Shown in pieces: positions 18,849 to 26,952 of a stretch of DNA of 64,000 nt. Under the pieces are notes generated by a model. That model was not told the origin of the DNA and made no database searches. It saw nothing but the letters and a program-made list of their open reading frames with translations. Source of the stretch: Pelomonas sp047654805. Lineage in GTDB: Bacteria; Pseudomonadota; Gammaproteobacteria; Burkholderiales; Burkholderiaceae_C. Each line of letters begins with the position of its first letter. The first letter of the stretch is position 1. A program made the translations under genes and the position numbers. The stretch spans positions 5,642,001 to 5,706,000 of the forward strand of contig NZ_JASGIV010000001.1 of the NCBI RefSeq assembly GCF_047654805.1, read 5' to 3'.

Positions 18849-19832
18849 ATGCAATACCGCCGCCTAGGCCGCGCCGGCCTCCAGGTTTCCGAACTCTCCC
18901 TCGGCTCCTGGGTCACGTACCACAACCAGGTCGACACCAAGGCTGCCACCGAGATGCTGGCAGCTGCATTCGATGCTGGCGTCAATTTCTTCGACAACGC
19001 CGAGGTCTATGCCCAGGGCGAGAGCGAGGTGGTCATGGGCCAGGCCTTCAGGGCACTGGGCTGGAACCGCCTGGACTACATCGTTTCCAGCAAGTTCTTC
19101 TGGGGGTTGCAACGCGACGGCGTGACGACGACCAACCGCAAGGACACGCTGAACCGCAAATACCTGATGCAGGCCGTGGACGGTTCGCTCAAGCGCCTGC
19201 AGCTGGAGCACCTGGACCTGATCTACTGCCACCGCCCTGACCCGAACACCCCCATCGAGGAGACCGTCTGGGCGATGAGCGACATCATCCGCCAGGGCAA
19301 GGCGCTGTACTGGGGTACCAGCGAGTGGAGCGCCAGTGATATCCGCGCCGCCTGGGAGATCGCCGAACGCCACCACCTGCACAAGCCTGTCGTCGAGCAG
19401 CCGCAGTACCACCTCTTCCACCGCCGCCGCGTCGAGCAGGACTACGCCCGCCTGTACGAGGACATTGGCCTGGGCCTGACGACCTGGAGCCCGCTTGCCT
19501 CGGGCCTGCTGACCGGCAAGTACCGTGGCGGCATCCCCGCCGGCAGCCGCGGGGCGCTGGACAACATGGCCTGGATGCGCGAGCAGCTGCAGGACAAGGC
19601 CAAGAACGACGCGGTCGGCCGGCTGGCCGACATCGCTGCCGAGCTGGGCTGCAACACGGCTCAGCTGGCCATTGCGTGGATCAACCGCAACCCCCGCGTG
19701 TCCACGGTCATCCTGGGCGCCAGCCGCATCGAGCAGTTGCGCGACAACCTCGGCGCACTGGCCGTGACCCCCAAGCTCACGCCGGAAGTGGTCGAGCGCA
19801 TCGACGCTATCACACGCCCGCTGGCCCAGTAG
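18849..19832 (+). CDS. aldo/keto reductase, Kv-beta / YghZ type
   Basis: 327-residue TIM-barrel NADPH-dependent reductase. The catalytic set is Asp49 (NFFDN), Tyr54 (AEVYAQGE), Lys82 (SSKFFWG) and His128 (IYCHRPDPN). The start YRRLGRAGLQVSELSLGSW and the WGTSEWSASDIRAAWEIA segment place it with bacterial homologues of the potassium-channel beta subunit. Substrates are probably small aldehydes or methylglyoxal-like compounds; this is family knowledge. It is divergent from the UbiH-type operon and seems to be a single-gene unit. Confidence 0.9.
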   Translation: MQYRRLGRAGLQVSELSLGSWVTYHNQVDTKAATEMLAAAFDAGVNFFDNAEVYAQGESEVVMGQAFRALGWNRLDYIVSSKFFWGLQRDGVTTTNRKDTLNRKYLMQAVDGSLKRLQLEHLDLIYCHRPDPNTPIEETVWAMSDIIRQGKALYWGTSEWSASDIRAAWEIAERHHLHKPVVEQPQYHLFHRRRVEQDYARLYEDIGLGLTTWSPLASGLLTGKYRGGIPAGSRGALDNMAWMREQLQDKAKNDAVGRLADIAAELGCNTAQLAIAWINRNPRVSTVILGASRIEQLRDNLGALAVTPKLTPEVVERIDAITRPLAQ

Positions 19833-19893
19833 ATCGGGGAAACCTGTCGATTGCCGCGGCGGCGGCATCCTCGGCGTCGCTGAGAATGCAGGC

Positions 19894-22800
19894 ATGAGGG
19901 TCTTGTTGAGGAAGATGTGCGCCGCCCTGTTGGTCGCCGCGGGCCTGGCCACTTCGGCGTTGGCTGTCACGCCGCGCTTCGAGCCGGTGGGCGAGGCCGA
20001 CTCGCTGCGCGACCGCGCCGTCTCGGCGTTGGCGATGGATGCGCAGGGCTTTCTGTGGGTGGGCATGCCCGACGGCCTGCAGCGCTTCGACGGCTACCGC
20101 TTCCGCCGCCATCCGCTGCGCGATCCGGCCGATGGCACTGCGATCGACCAGTTCGTTCGCAGCCTGCTGGCCGACCCGCGTGGCGGCCTGTGGGTGGCTG
20201 CCGGCAACAGCGGCCTGGCCTGGCTGGACACCACGTCCGGTCAGTGGAAGCGCTGGGCTCGCGCTGAAGGGGCGGCACTCGGCGCCCTTGCGCCAGCCTC
20301 CAACGCCGTGCGCGCGCTCGCTCTGGAGCCCGATGGCAGTCTGTGGGTGGGCACCCAGGGCGGCCTGTCCAGGCTGGATGCGCAGCGTCGCGGCTTCACG
20401 CATATGCGTGGCAGCGACGCGGGCCTTCCCGACGACCGTATTGCCGCGTTGCTACGCGACCGCCGCGGCACGCTGTGGATAGGCACCTGGCAAGGCCTGG
20501 CACGCAAACGTGCCGGGAGTGAACGCATCGAGCCCGTCGATCTGGGCCTCGGCAGGCCGCAGATCACGCTGCTGGCCGAGACGCGCGATGGCCGTGTACT
20601 GGTCGGCACGGGCGTGGGCGACCTGCGCATGCTGTCCGAGGACGGTCGCATGCTGCCTTTCGCCGAGCGCAGCGGCGCCAGTGACGGTACCTGGCCGGTG
20701 CTGTCCATGACGCAGGCCGCAGACGACGAGCTCTGGCTGGGCGGGCGCAACGGCATCGAACGCCGCCGCGCCAGTGACGGCGCACTGATCGAGCGCCTGC
20801 CGCCGGACGGCAGCAGCCCGGCGCCCGTGCCGCGCAGTGAGGTGCGGGCGCTGCTGCGCGACCCTTCCGGCACGATCTGGGCCGGCAGCTACCGCTCGGG
20901 CCTGATGCGCCACGTGCCACCGCTGCCAGGCCTTGCCCTGGTGCAGAACGAGGGTGAGCGTTGGCGCCGCTTCGGTGACCTTGACGTGCGCAGCATGCTT
21001 CAGCTTGACGACGGTCGCGTCTGGCTAGGCACCCAGTCCAGCGGCGTCGTCATGCTGGACGCAGCGCTGCGTCCCGTCGGCGAGATCCTCACCGCCGAGA
21101 GCCGCAACGCGCCGCTGGGCCGTATCGGTGCGATGGCGCAGAGGCCTGACGGCGTCTGGCTGGCCGCCGAATCCGAACTGATGCGTTTCGACGCGCAGGG
21201 GCGCTGGCGCCAGACGCTCGCCACCGGTCGGGTGACGGCGCGTCGCATGTACGCCGCCCGCGACGGCCAGCTTTGGCTGGGCACCACTGACGGCCTGTGG
21301 CGGCTGCCGCCCGGCCGCACCGAGCTGCTGCCTGTCATGTTGTCCAGTGGCAAGCGCAGTAGCGGTGAGGTCAACGCCCTGCAGGAAATGCCCGATGGCA
21401 GCCTGTGGGTGGGTGGCGCCGCCGGTCTGCTGCACGTCGCCCAGCCCGGCGCGGCCCAGCCGGTGGCCGAGGCGCCGGCCACGCCCGGCCTGGTGGGCCG
21501 CACCGTCGTCGGCATGGCGGTGGACGGGCAGGGCAGGCTGTGGGTGGACACCAGTGCCGGTCTGCACCGCAGCACGGGCGTGGATGCGCAGGGCATGCGT
21601 TTCGAGCACTTCCCGGCCGCATCGGGCGATGACGTCATCGGCGCCTTTGGCGCCAATCTGCTGGCCGACGCGCAAGGGCGCATCTGGACGCACCGCGGCT
21701 ATTTCGACCCGCGCAGCGGCCAGCGCCTGGAGCTGGGGGCCGTCGACGGCGCCGACATCGGCACCGCCTGGTTCCGCGCCTACATGCGGCTGGCCGACGG
21801 GCGCTTCCTGTTCGGTGGCGCGCGTGGTGTGCTGGTGCTGCAGCCCGACCGTTTCGCGCCCTGGACCTACGAGCCCCCGGTCGTCGCCACCGAGCTGCGC
21901 GTGGGCGGAACCAATCACGCCGTGCCCGCCGATGGCCAGCCGCTGGTACTGGCGCCGGGCGAGCGCAGCTTCAGCCTGGGCTTTGCCGCGCTGGACTTCA
22001 GCCGCCCTGCCAGCATCCACTACCGCTACCGCCTCGAAGGCATGGATGCCGATTGGCTGGATGCCGTCGCCACCGCTCGCCGCGCGGCCTACACCAACCT
22101 CGATCCCGGCCGCTACGTGATGCGCGTGCAGGGCAGCAACCGCCAGGGCGACTGGAGCCCGCACGAACTGCGCCTGGAGGTGCAGGTGCAGGCGGCCTGG
22201 TGGCAGGCGCGCTGGCTGCAGGCGCTGGCTGGCCTGGTCGTGCTGGGCCTGCTGCTGGCAGCCTTCCGCCTGCGCACACGGCTGCTGCTGCGGCGCCAGA
22301 GCGAGCTGGAGGCGCGCGTGGCCGAGGCCACTGCGGCGCTGAATGCCAAGTCGGCCGAGCTGGAGGAGGCCAGCCTCACTGATCCTCTGACCGGCCTGCG
22401 CAACCGCCGCTTCCTCGAACAGCAGCTGCCCGGTGACGTCGCGCTGGCCGTGCGCCGGCACGAAAGCAGCGAGCTCTACGGCCACTCGCCGCTCACCGCG
22501 CCGGTTGAGCGCAGCCGGGAGATGCTGTTCTTCCTCATCGACGTAGACCACTTCAAGCGCATCAACGACGAGCACGGTCACATGGCCGGCGATGCCGTGC
22601 TGATGCAGATGCGCGGCCGGTTGGGCCAGGTCTTCCGTGCGTCCGACTATCTGGTGCGCTGGGGTGGCGAGGAGTTCCTGGTCGTTGCTCGCGAGACGCC
22701 TCGGACACGGGCAGCCGAGCTGGCCGAACGTGCCCGCCAGTGCATCGCCGGCCAACCCTTCGACCTGGGCGGCGGCGTGCGGCTGTCGCTGACCTGCTCC

Positions 22801-23034
22801 GTCGGCTTCACCGCCTTTCCGCTGTGCGCGGATCTGCCGCGTGCGCTGGACTGGCGTGCCGCCGTCGATCTCGCCGACACGGCCCTCTACCAGGCCAAGA
22901 AGGACGGCCGCGACGCCTGGGTGGGCCTGCTCGACGCCAGCGCTGCCAGCGATGCCGAGCTGCGTCGGGATGCGCGTCAGCCATTGGCCGATTGGGCCGC
23001 CAGCGGGCGCCTGCGGCTGCTGCAATCCGATTGA
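19894..23034 (+). CDS. two-component-propeller / Y_Y_Y / GGDEF diguanylate cyclase (first paralogue)
   Basis: 1,046 residues. A signal peptide (about 1-24) is followed by a large periplasmic region of repeated beta-propeller blades (recurrent LWVGT..GGL.R), then a Y_Y_Y-type immunoglobulin-like domain (about 660-760). A single membrane helix (about 772-790), a short coiled coil and a GGDEF domain complete the protein. The active site GGEEF is at 924-928, and an inhibitory I-site RASD sits five residues before it, so c-di-GMP synthesis with product inhibition is expected. It has no EAL domain. The architecture suits sensing of a periplasmic ligand such as a glycan. A close paralogue lies at 26,953, across three signalling genes. 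Confidence 0.92.
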   Translation: MRVLLRKMCAALLVAAGLATSALAVTPRFEPVGEADSLRDRAVSALAMDAQGFLWVGMPDGLQRFDGYRFRRHPLRDPADGTAIDQFVRSLLADPRGGLWVAAGNSGLAWLDTTSGQWKRWARAEGAALGALAPASNAVRALALEPDGSLWVGTQGGLSRLDAQRRGFTHMRGSDAGLPDDRIAALLRDRRGTLWIGTWQGLARKRAGSERIEPVDLGLGRPQITLLAETRDGRVLVGTGVGDLRMLSEDGRMLPFAERSGASDGTWPVLSMTQAADDELWLGGRNGIERRRASDGALIERLPPDGSSPAPVPRSEVRALLRDPSGTIWAGSYRSGLMRHVPPLPGLALVQNEGERWRRFGDLDVRSMLQLDDGRVWLGTQSSGVVMLDAALRPVGEILTAESRNAPLGRIGAMAQRPDGVWLAAESELMRFDAQGRWRQTLATGRVTARRMYAARDGQLWLGTTDGLWRLPPGRTELLPVMLSSGKRSSGEVNALQEMPDGSLWVGGAAGLLHVAQPGAAQPVAEAPATPGLVGRTVVGMAVDGQGRLWVDTSAGLHRSTGVDAQGMRFEHFPAASGDDVIGAFGANLLADAQGRIWTHRGYFDPRSGQRLELGAVDGADIGTAWFRAYMRLADGRFLFGGARGVLVLQPDRFAPWTYEPPVVATELRVGGTNHAVPADGQPLVLAPGERSFSLGFAALDFSRPASIHYRYRLEGMDADWLDAVATARRAAYTNLDPGRYVMRVQGSNRQGDWSPHELRLEVQVQAAWWQARWLQALAGLVVLGLLLAAFRLRTRLLLRRQSELEARVAEATAALNAKSAELEEASLTDPLTGLRNRRFLEQQLPGDVALAVRRHESSELYGHSPLTAPVERSREMLFFLIDVDHFKRINDEHGHMAGDAVLMQMRGRLGQVFRASDYLVRWGGEEFLVVARETPRTRAAELAERARQCIAGQPFDLGGGVRLSLTCSVGFTAFPLCADLPRALDWRAAVDLADTALYQAKKDGRDAWVGLLDASAASDAELRRDARQPLADWAASGRLRLLQSD

Positions 23035-23070
23035 GCGAGGGAGTGCCGGCGCCCGGCACACGCCGGATCG

Positions 23071-24780
23071 TCAGGCCGCGGGGCGGCCGGCCACGGGAAC
23101 CCAGACCTTGAATCCCGTGCCTTCGCCCGGCACGGATTGCACTTCTATGCGTCCGCCGTGCTTCTGGACGATGGAGAAGGACATCGACAGGCCCAGGCCC
23201 GTGCCTTGGCCCACCGGCTTGGTGGTGTAGAACGGTTCGAAGATGCGGCGCTGCACCTCCGGGGTCATGCCGCACCCGTCGTCGGCCACTTCTACCCAGA
23301 CCCAGTCACCATCCGCCTGGGGCTGCATGCCGGTGCTCAGGGTGATGGCGCCGCGGCGCTGCGGCGCCATGGCGTGTGCCGCGTTGACGATGAGGTTCAT
23401 GAACACCTGATTGAGCTGCCCGGCCAGGCAGCGCACGGGCGGCAGGGTGCCGTAGTGGCGATGCACGTCGGCGCGGTACTTCACCTCGTTCATGACGACG
23501 TTGAGCGTGGACTCCAGGCCGGCGTTGAGGTCGGCGTCCTGCCAATCCGCATGGTCCACGCGCGAGAAGTCCTTGAGGTTCTGAACGATCTTGCGCACGC
23601 GGGTCAAGCCGTCCTCGCTCTCGTTCAGCAACGAAGGCAGGTCTTCGGCGATGAAGTCCAGGTCGACGGCCCGCTGCAAGGCTGCCAGCTCGGTGTCGAC
23701 GGGTGCGAGGGTGCGGCAGGCATGGGCTTGGGTCAGCGCAAGCAACTGTTCGGCGTAGTGACGCAGCGTGCCCAGGTTGGAGTTGACGAAGGCGATGGGG
23801 TTGTTGATCTCATGCGCCACGCCGGCCGCCAATTGGCCGATGGAGGCCATCTTCTCGGACTGCAGCAACTGGTTCTGAGCTTCTTCCAGCCTCGCATTGG
23901 TCAGCTGGATGTTGCGATAGTTGTTGACCAGCTCTTCCTGTGCGCGCATGACCTCGCTGCGGTCCTGAAGCAGCCACCACATGCTCGGCGCGTCGTCCGC
24001 TGGGTTGGAGGCGTAAGCAATCAGCTGCACCCAGATGCGCCGGCCGTTCCAGGTTTGCAGCCACATCTCGTGCACAAGAGAGGCGTCAGTCTGCCGTGCG
24101 TTTGTCGTCAGGCGGGTCAGCTCGTCGAATTCCGCGTCGTCGAGGAAGAATCGCCGCATGGAAAGTTCATCGACTTTCGCTTCGGTCGGCAGTTCAAGGA
24201 TCTCGGCGAACTTCCTGTTGCCGCGGCCGATGCGCAGGTCGATGTCCCGGGTGGAGATGATGCCCACCGATGCGTTCTGCATGAAGGCCTCCAGTTCCCG
24301 GTGGGTCTGTCTCAACTCGGCGGTGCGCCGCGCGACGATGGACTCCAGTTCGGTCTGGTGGTTGCGCAAGATGTCCTGCACGAGACGGATGTCGCTCAAG
24401 TCCTGGCAAGTCAGCAACACCAGCGGGGGGGCGGCGGTATCGGCGTCAAGGCGGCGTGCGGTGATCTCGAGCTGACGGCAGGTGCCGCTGGCACTCAGAG
24501 CCTCGATCTCGATGGCCGCAGGGAGGTCTTCGCAGTCCAGACAGCGACGGCCGTAGTCGCGCAGCAGCTGCTGCTGTGCCGGGGCGGCCCAGGCCTCGGG
24601 AGCCAGCTGCTGCAGCTCGTCTGTGGAGCGGCCCAGCAGACGTTGCATGGCGTCGTTGGAGAACACGATGTGCTCGCCATCGTGCGCAAGCAGCGCCGCG
24701 CTCACGGCCGCCAGCCCCGCACGCAGGTGGTCGGGCAGGGGCTGGGGGCGTCGTAGAGGGGTGGACATGTCCATGGTCAA
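23071..24780 (-). CDS. soluble PAS-containing sensor histidine kinase
   Basis: 569 residues without membrane helices, so cytoplasmic. Two PAS-like modules (about 20-130 and 160-280) are joined by a coiled coil. A short coiled coil then leads to the phospho-acceptor His323 in GVAHEINNP. The ATPase domain shows the N box (NQVFMNLIVNAAHAM), G1 (DDGCGM), F box (IFEPFYTTK) and G2 (GTGLGLSMS), all intact. The C-terminal end has no receiver domain. The downstream receiver gene begins inside its 5' end... more exactly, its start overlaps the preceding receiver stop by four bases, so both are coupled. It sits between two diguanylate cyclases and probably phosphorylates one or both neighbouring receivers. 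Confidence 0.92.
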   Translation of the reverse strand: MTMDMSTPLRRPQPLPDHLRAGLAAVSAALLAHDGEHIVFSNDAMQRLLGRSTDELQQLAPEAWAAPAQQQLLRDYGRRCLDCEDLPAAIEIEALSASGTCRQLEITARRLDADTAAPPLVLLTCQDLSDIRLVQDILRNHQTELESIVARRTAELRQTHRELEAFMQNASVGIISTRDIDLRIGRGNRKFAEILELPTEAKVDELSMRRFFLDDAEFDELTRLTTNARQTDASLVHEMWLQTWNGRRIWVQLIAYASNPADDAPSMWWLLQDRSEVMRAQEELVNNYRNIQLTNARLEEAQNQLLQSEKMASIGQLAAGVAHEINNPIAFVNSNLGTLRHYAEQLLALTQAHACRTLAPVDTELAALQRAVDLDFIAEDLPSLLNESEDGLTRVRKIVQNLKDFSRVDHADWQDADLNAGLESTLNVVMNEVKYRADVHRHYGTLPPVRCLAGQLNQVFMNLIVNAAHAMAPQRRGAITLSTGMQPQADGDWVWVEVADDGCGMTPEVQRRIFEPFYTTKPVGQGTGLGLSMSFSIVQKHGGRIEVQSVPGEGTGFKVWVPVAGRPAA

Positions 24781-25352
24781 GGGGCTCCCACGTCGACCGG
24801 ATCCAGCACATAGGCCCCGTCGCTGCTCCAGCGGACCTGCGTGATGCCGGGCTCCAGGCGTTCCAGGCGCCGACGCTCTGCCTCTTGCGGGCTTAGCTCG
24901 CCCTGGGCCAGTCGCTGGCGCTCCGCGAGCAGCTCCATCTCCTGCTGGTGGCGATGCGCTTCCAACTGCTCATGCACGGCGCTGAGCAGTTCGGCTTCGT
25001 GCCAGGGCTTGGAGAGAAAGAGGGCGATGCGAGCCGAATTGATGGCATCGATGAGCCCCTCGAAGTCAGCATGGGCCGACAGGATGACGCGGCGGCAGTC
25101 GGGTTGGCAATCCCGAAGGCCGGCGAGGAACTGGGCGCCGTTCAACCCGGGCATTCGGAAGTCGCTGATGGCCAGTGCGAAAGCCTGCTCCCGGGCCCGG
25201 GCCAGGGCGGCGGCGGGGTCGGTGAAGACCTCAGTGCGCAGTTGTGGCCACCGGCCGTCGGAGTTGCCGCGCCGCAGCATGCGCACCAGGGCCTGCAGGA
25301 TGGCGGGCTCGTCGTCGACGAGGAGCACATGCTTGGGGGCTGATGGGGTCAT
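24777..25352 (-). CDS. response regulator (receiver domain with short C-terminal helical tail)
   Basis: 191 residues. The receiver domain has the acidic pair (LLVDDEP, residues 11-16), the acceptor Asp64 in ISDFRMPG, and Lys115 in LSKPW. The tail (about 125-191) is a Glu/Arg/Gln-rich helix plus a short strand and has no DNA-binding or enzyme motif, so the protein probably signals through protein contacts. Its stop overlaps the start of the histidine kinase by four bases. The receiver sequence resembles that of the HD-GYP protein encoded just upstream, suggesting duplication. The kinase is the obvious partner. Confidence 0.9.
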   Translation of the reverse strand: MTPSAPKHVLLVDDEPAILQALVRMLRRGNSDGRWPQLRTEVFTDPAAALARAREQAFALAISDFRMPGLNGAQFLAGLRDCQPDCRRVILSAHADFEGLIDAINSARIALFLSKPWHEAELLSAVHEQLEAHRHQQEMELLAERQRLAQGELSPQEAERRRLERLEPGITQVRWSSDGAYVLDPVDVGAP

Positions 25353-25383
25353 GGGGTGGCTCCTGCGGGTGTCGTGGCATGGC

Positions 25384-26736
25384 TCAGGGCTGGGCGAGGG
25401 CCGGTTTCGGCGAGGTGTTGTGGATACGGAAGACGATGCCCAGACCCTCGCGTGTCACCAGGTCGCGGATGGTGGCAATGACGTTGGCATCGAAGACAAA
25501 GCCTGCCGCGAGCAGCAACGTGCCACGCGGGCTCAGCAGGTCCTGGGCCATCACCATGCCCGGCATCAAGTCCGCTGCGACGAGTTGGCGTTCACACGGT
25601 GCCGCGATGGGGGCTTCGCTCATCAACTGGTCGAAGGCGGCCACCACCAACTGCGAGAAGTGCGTGCCCGCCGCCTGATGGACCACGGCGCGCGCCTGGG
25701 CCGCGTCATGGCTTTGCTCGGACAGGCGCCCGGTCTGTAGTGCTTCGTAGGCCGCGGCCAAGCCGACGACCTGGGCCGCCAGCGGCAGCTCGGCACCCGA
25801 CAAGCCATCGGGAAAGCCCAGGCCGTCCACGCGCTCCTGGTGCGAGCGCACCAGCTTCGCCGCGCCGCGCAGGCCTGACAGCGGCATCAATGCGGCCTCC
25901 CCGAGCAGGGGATAGCGGCGATATTGCGCCAGGTCTTCGCCGCGCATGACGGACACGGGCTTGCGCAGCAGTGCATCGGGCAGGCCGATCTTGCCGACCT
26001 CGTGCAGCAGGCCGGCGGCATAGCAGTCGCGTTGCTCGGTCTGCGAAAGGCCCAGCGCGGCCGCAAGGCGGCGCGCCAGTTGGCCTACGCGCTCCGAGTA
26101 GCCAACCTCGTCGCCCTCTCGCAGCTCCACCAGTCCGGAAAAGACCTTGATCGACAGCAGGAAGTTGTCGCTCAGCTCGGCAAAGGCTTGCTCCAGCATG
26201 CCATTCACCTGGGACAGCTCGGCCGTACGCGCCGCCACCCGACGTTCCAGTTCCTCGTTGTGCCGTTGCGTCTGGGCCAGCAGTTCGCGGTTCTCCTGGC
26301 GCAGCCGGGAGCGCTCCAACCCATCACGGACGGCCAGCAGCAGCTCCTGGTCATCCCAGGGCTTGGCGACATAGCGCTGGATCTCGCCCTGATTGATGGC
26401 GGCGATCGTCGAGTCGATGTCGGCGTAGCCTGTCAGCAGCAGGCGGGCCACGTCGGGCCAGCCTTGGCAGACCTTCTGCTGCAGCTGGGCGCCGTTCATG
26501 CCTGGCATGCGCATGTCCGACAGCACGAGGTCGATCTTCTCGCGGGCCAGGATCTCCAGCGCCGCCGCACCGCTCTCGGCCAACAGGATGCGGTGCCCCT
26601 GCGGGCGAAACAGGCGCCGCAGCGCGTTGAGGATGGCGGGCTCGTCGTCGACGAACAACAGGGTGGCGGGCGCGAGCCCAGGAGACGGGTCGGTACTTCG
26701 GGGCTGCAGGGCGGGTGGCGCGAGGAGCGTGTTCAT
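25384..26736 (-). CDS. response regulator with degenerate HD-GYP domain
   Basis: 450 residues from the ATG at 26736, which has GGAG six bases upstream; a longer in-frame reading runs into the AT-rich promoter region and is unlikely. The receiver domain has VDDEP, Asp74 (LSDMRMPGM) and Lys125 (VAKPW). A coiled coil (about 140-185) leads to an HD-GYP fold. Key metal-ligand positions differ from active enzymes: HD became His245-Glu246, the next His is Tyr275, the HH pair is His299-Gln300, GYP is GFP (307-309), and the late Asp is Ala328. Phosphodiesterase activity is therefore doubtful. It begins the three-gene signalling operon. Confidence 0.88.
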   Translation of the reverse strand: MNTLLAPPALQPRSTDPSPGLAPATLLFVDDEPAILNALRRLFRPQGHRILLAESGAAALEILAREKIDLVLSDMRMPGMNGAQLQQKVCQGWPDVARLLLTGYADIDSTIAAINQGEIQRYVAKPWDDQELLLAVRDGLERSRLRQENRELLAQTQRHNEELERRVAARTAELSQVNGMLEQAFAELSDNFLLSIKVFSGLVELREGDEVGYSERVGQLARRLAAALGLSQTEQRDCYAAGLLHEVGKIGLPDALLRKPVSVMRGEDLAQYRRYPLLGEAALMPLSGLRGAAKLVRSHQERVDGLGFPDGLSGAELPLAAQVVGLAAAYEALQTGRLSEQSHDAAQARAVVHQAAGTHFSQLVVAAFDQLMSEAPIAAPCERQLVAADLMPGMVMAQDLLSPRGTLLLAAGFVFDANVIATIRDLVTREGLGIVFRIHNTSPKPALAQP

Positions 26737-26799
26737 GAGGAACTCCGTTGGCCCCTTGTGCATGCGGCGCGGCTGGGGCTTCGGCCCTAGTTTCCTTTT

Positions 26800-26833
26800 A
26801 AATGATAGAAAAGGCTCAATAAAATGATAAAAA
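26800..26833. repeat. two direct copies of AAATGATA(G/A)AAA, 22 bp apart
   Basis: Two near-identical 12-base words start at 26800 and 26822, i.e. two helical turns apart, in the only strongly A/T-rich patch of this part of the window. They lie in the 216-bp divergent region between the HD-GYP response regulator and the second diguanylate cyclase. The spacing suits a regulator binding twice on one DNA face, or promoter UP-type elements. A TTGTCA hexamer on the minus strand (26844-26849) could be a -35 box for the response-regulator operon, but no -10 box at ideal spacing was found. Confidence 0.4.
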
Positions 26834-26952
26834 CGACGTGAGCTGACAACTAGTTCACGGGCTTTGTGCTGGCTGGCCGCCGGCACTGTGAGTTTTCCCG
26901 TGAGGGCTTGTGCCGGCATGTCTGGTCATCGCCGTGGCTGAGAATGCGTCGC

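Noticed and set aside
21025..23061. 678-codon open frame on the minus strand across the first diguanylate cyclase
   Set aside because: It is the mirror of strong third-position G/C bias in the real gene; the translation is Gln/His/Ala-rich with no domain.
26737..26919. 61-residue N-terminal extension of the HD-GYP response regulator
   Set aside because: It crosses an A/T-rich promoter-like region and the receiver domain begins after 26736, where a good ribosome-binding site is found.
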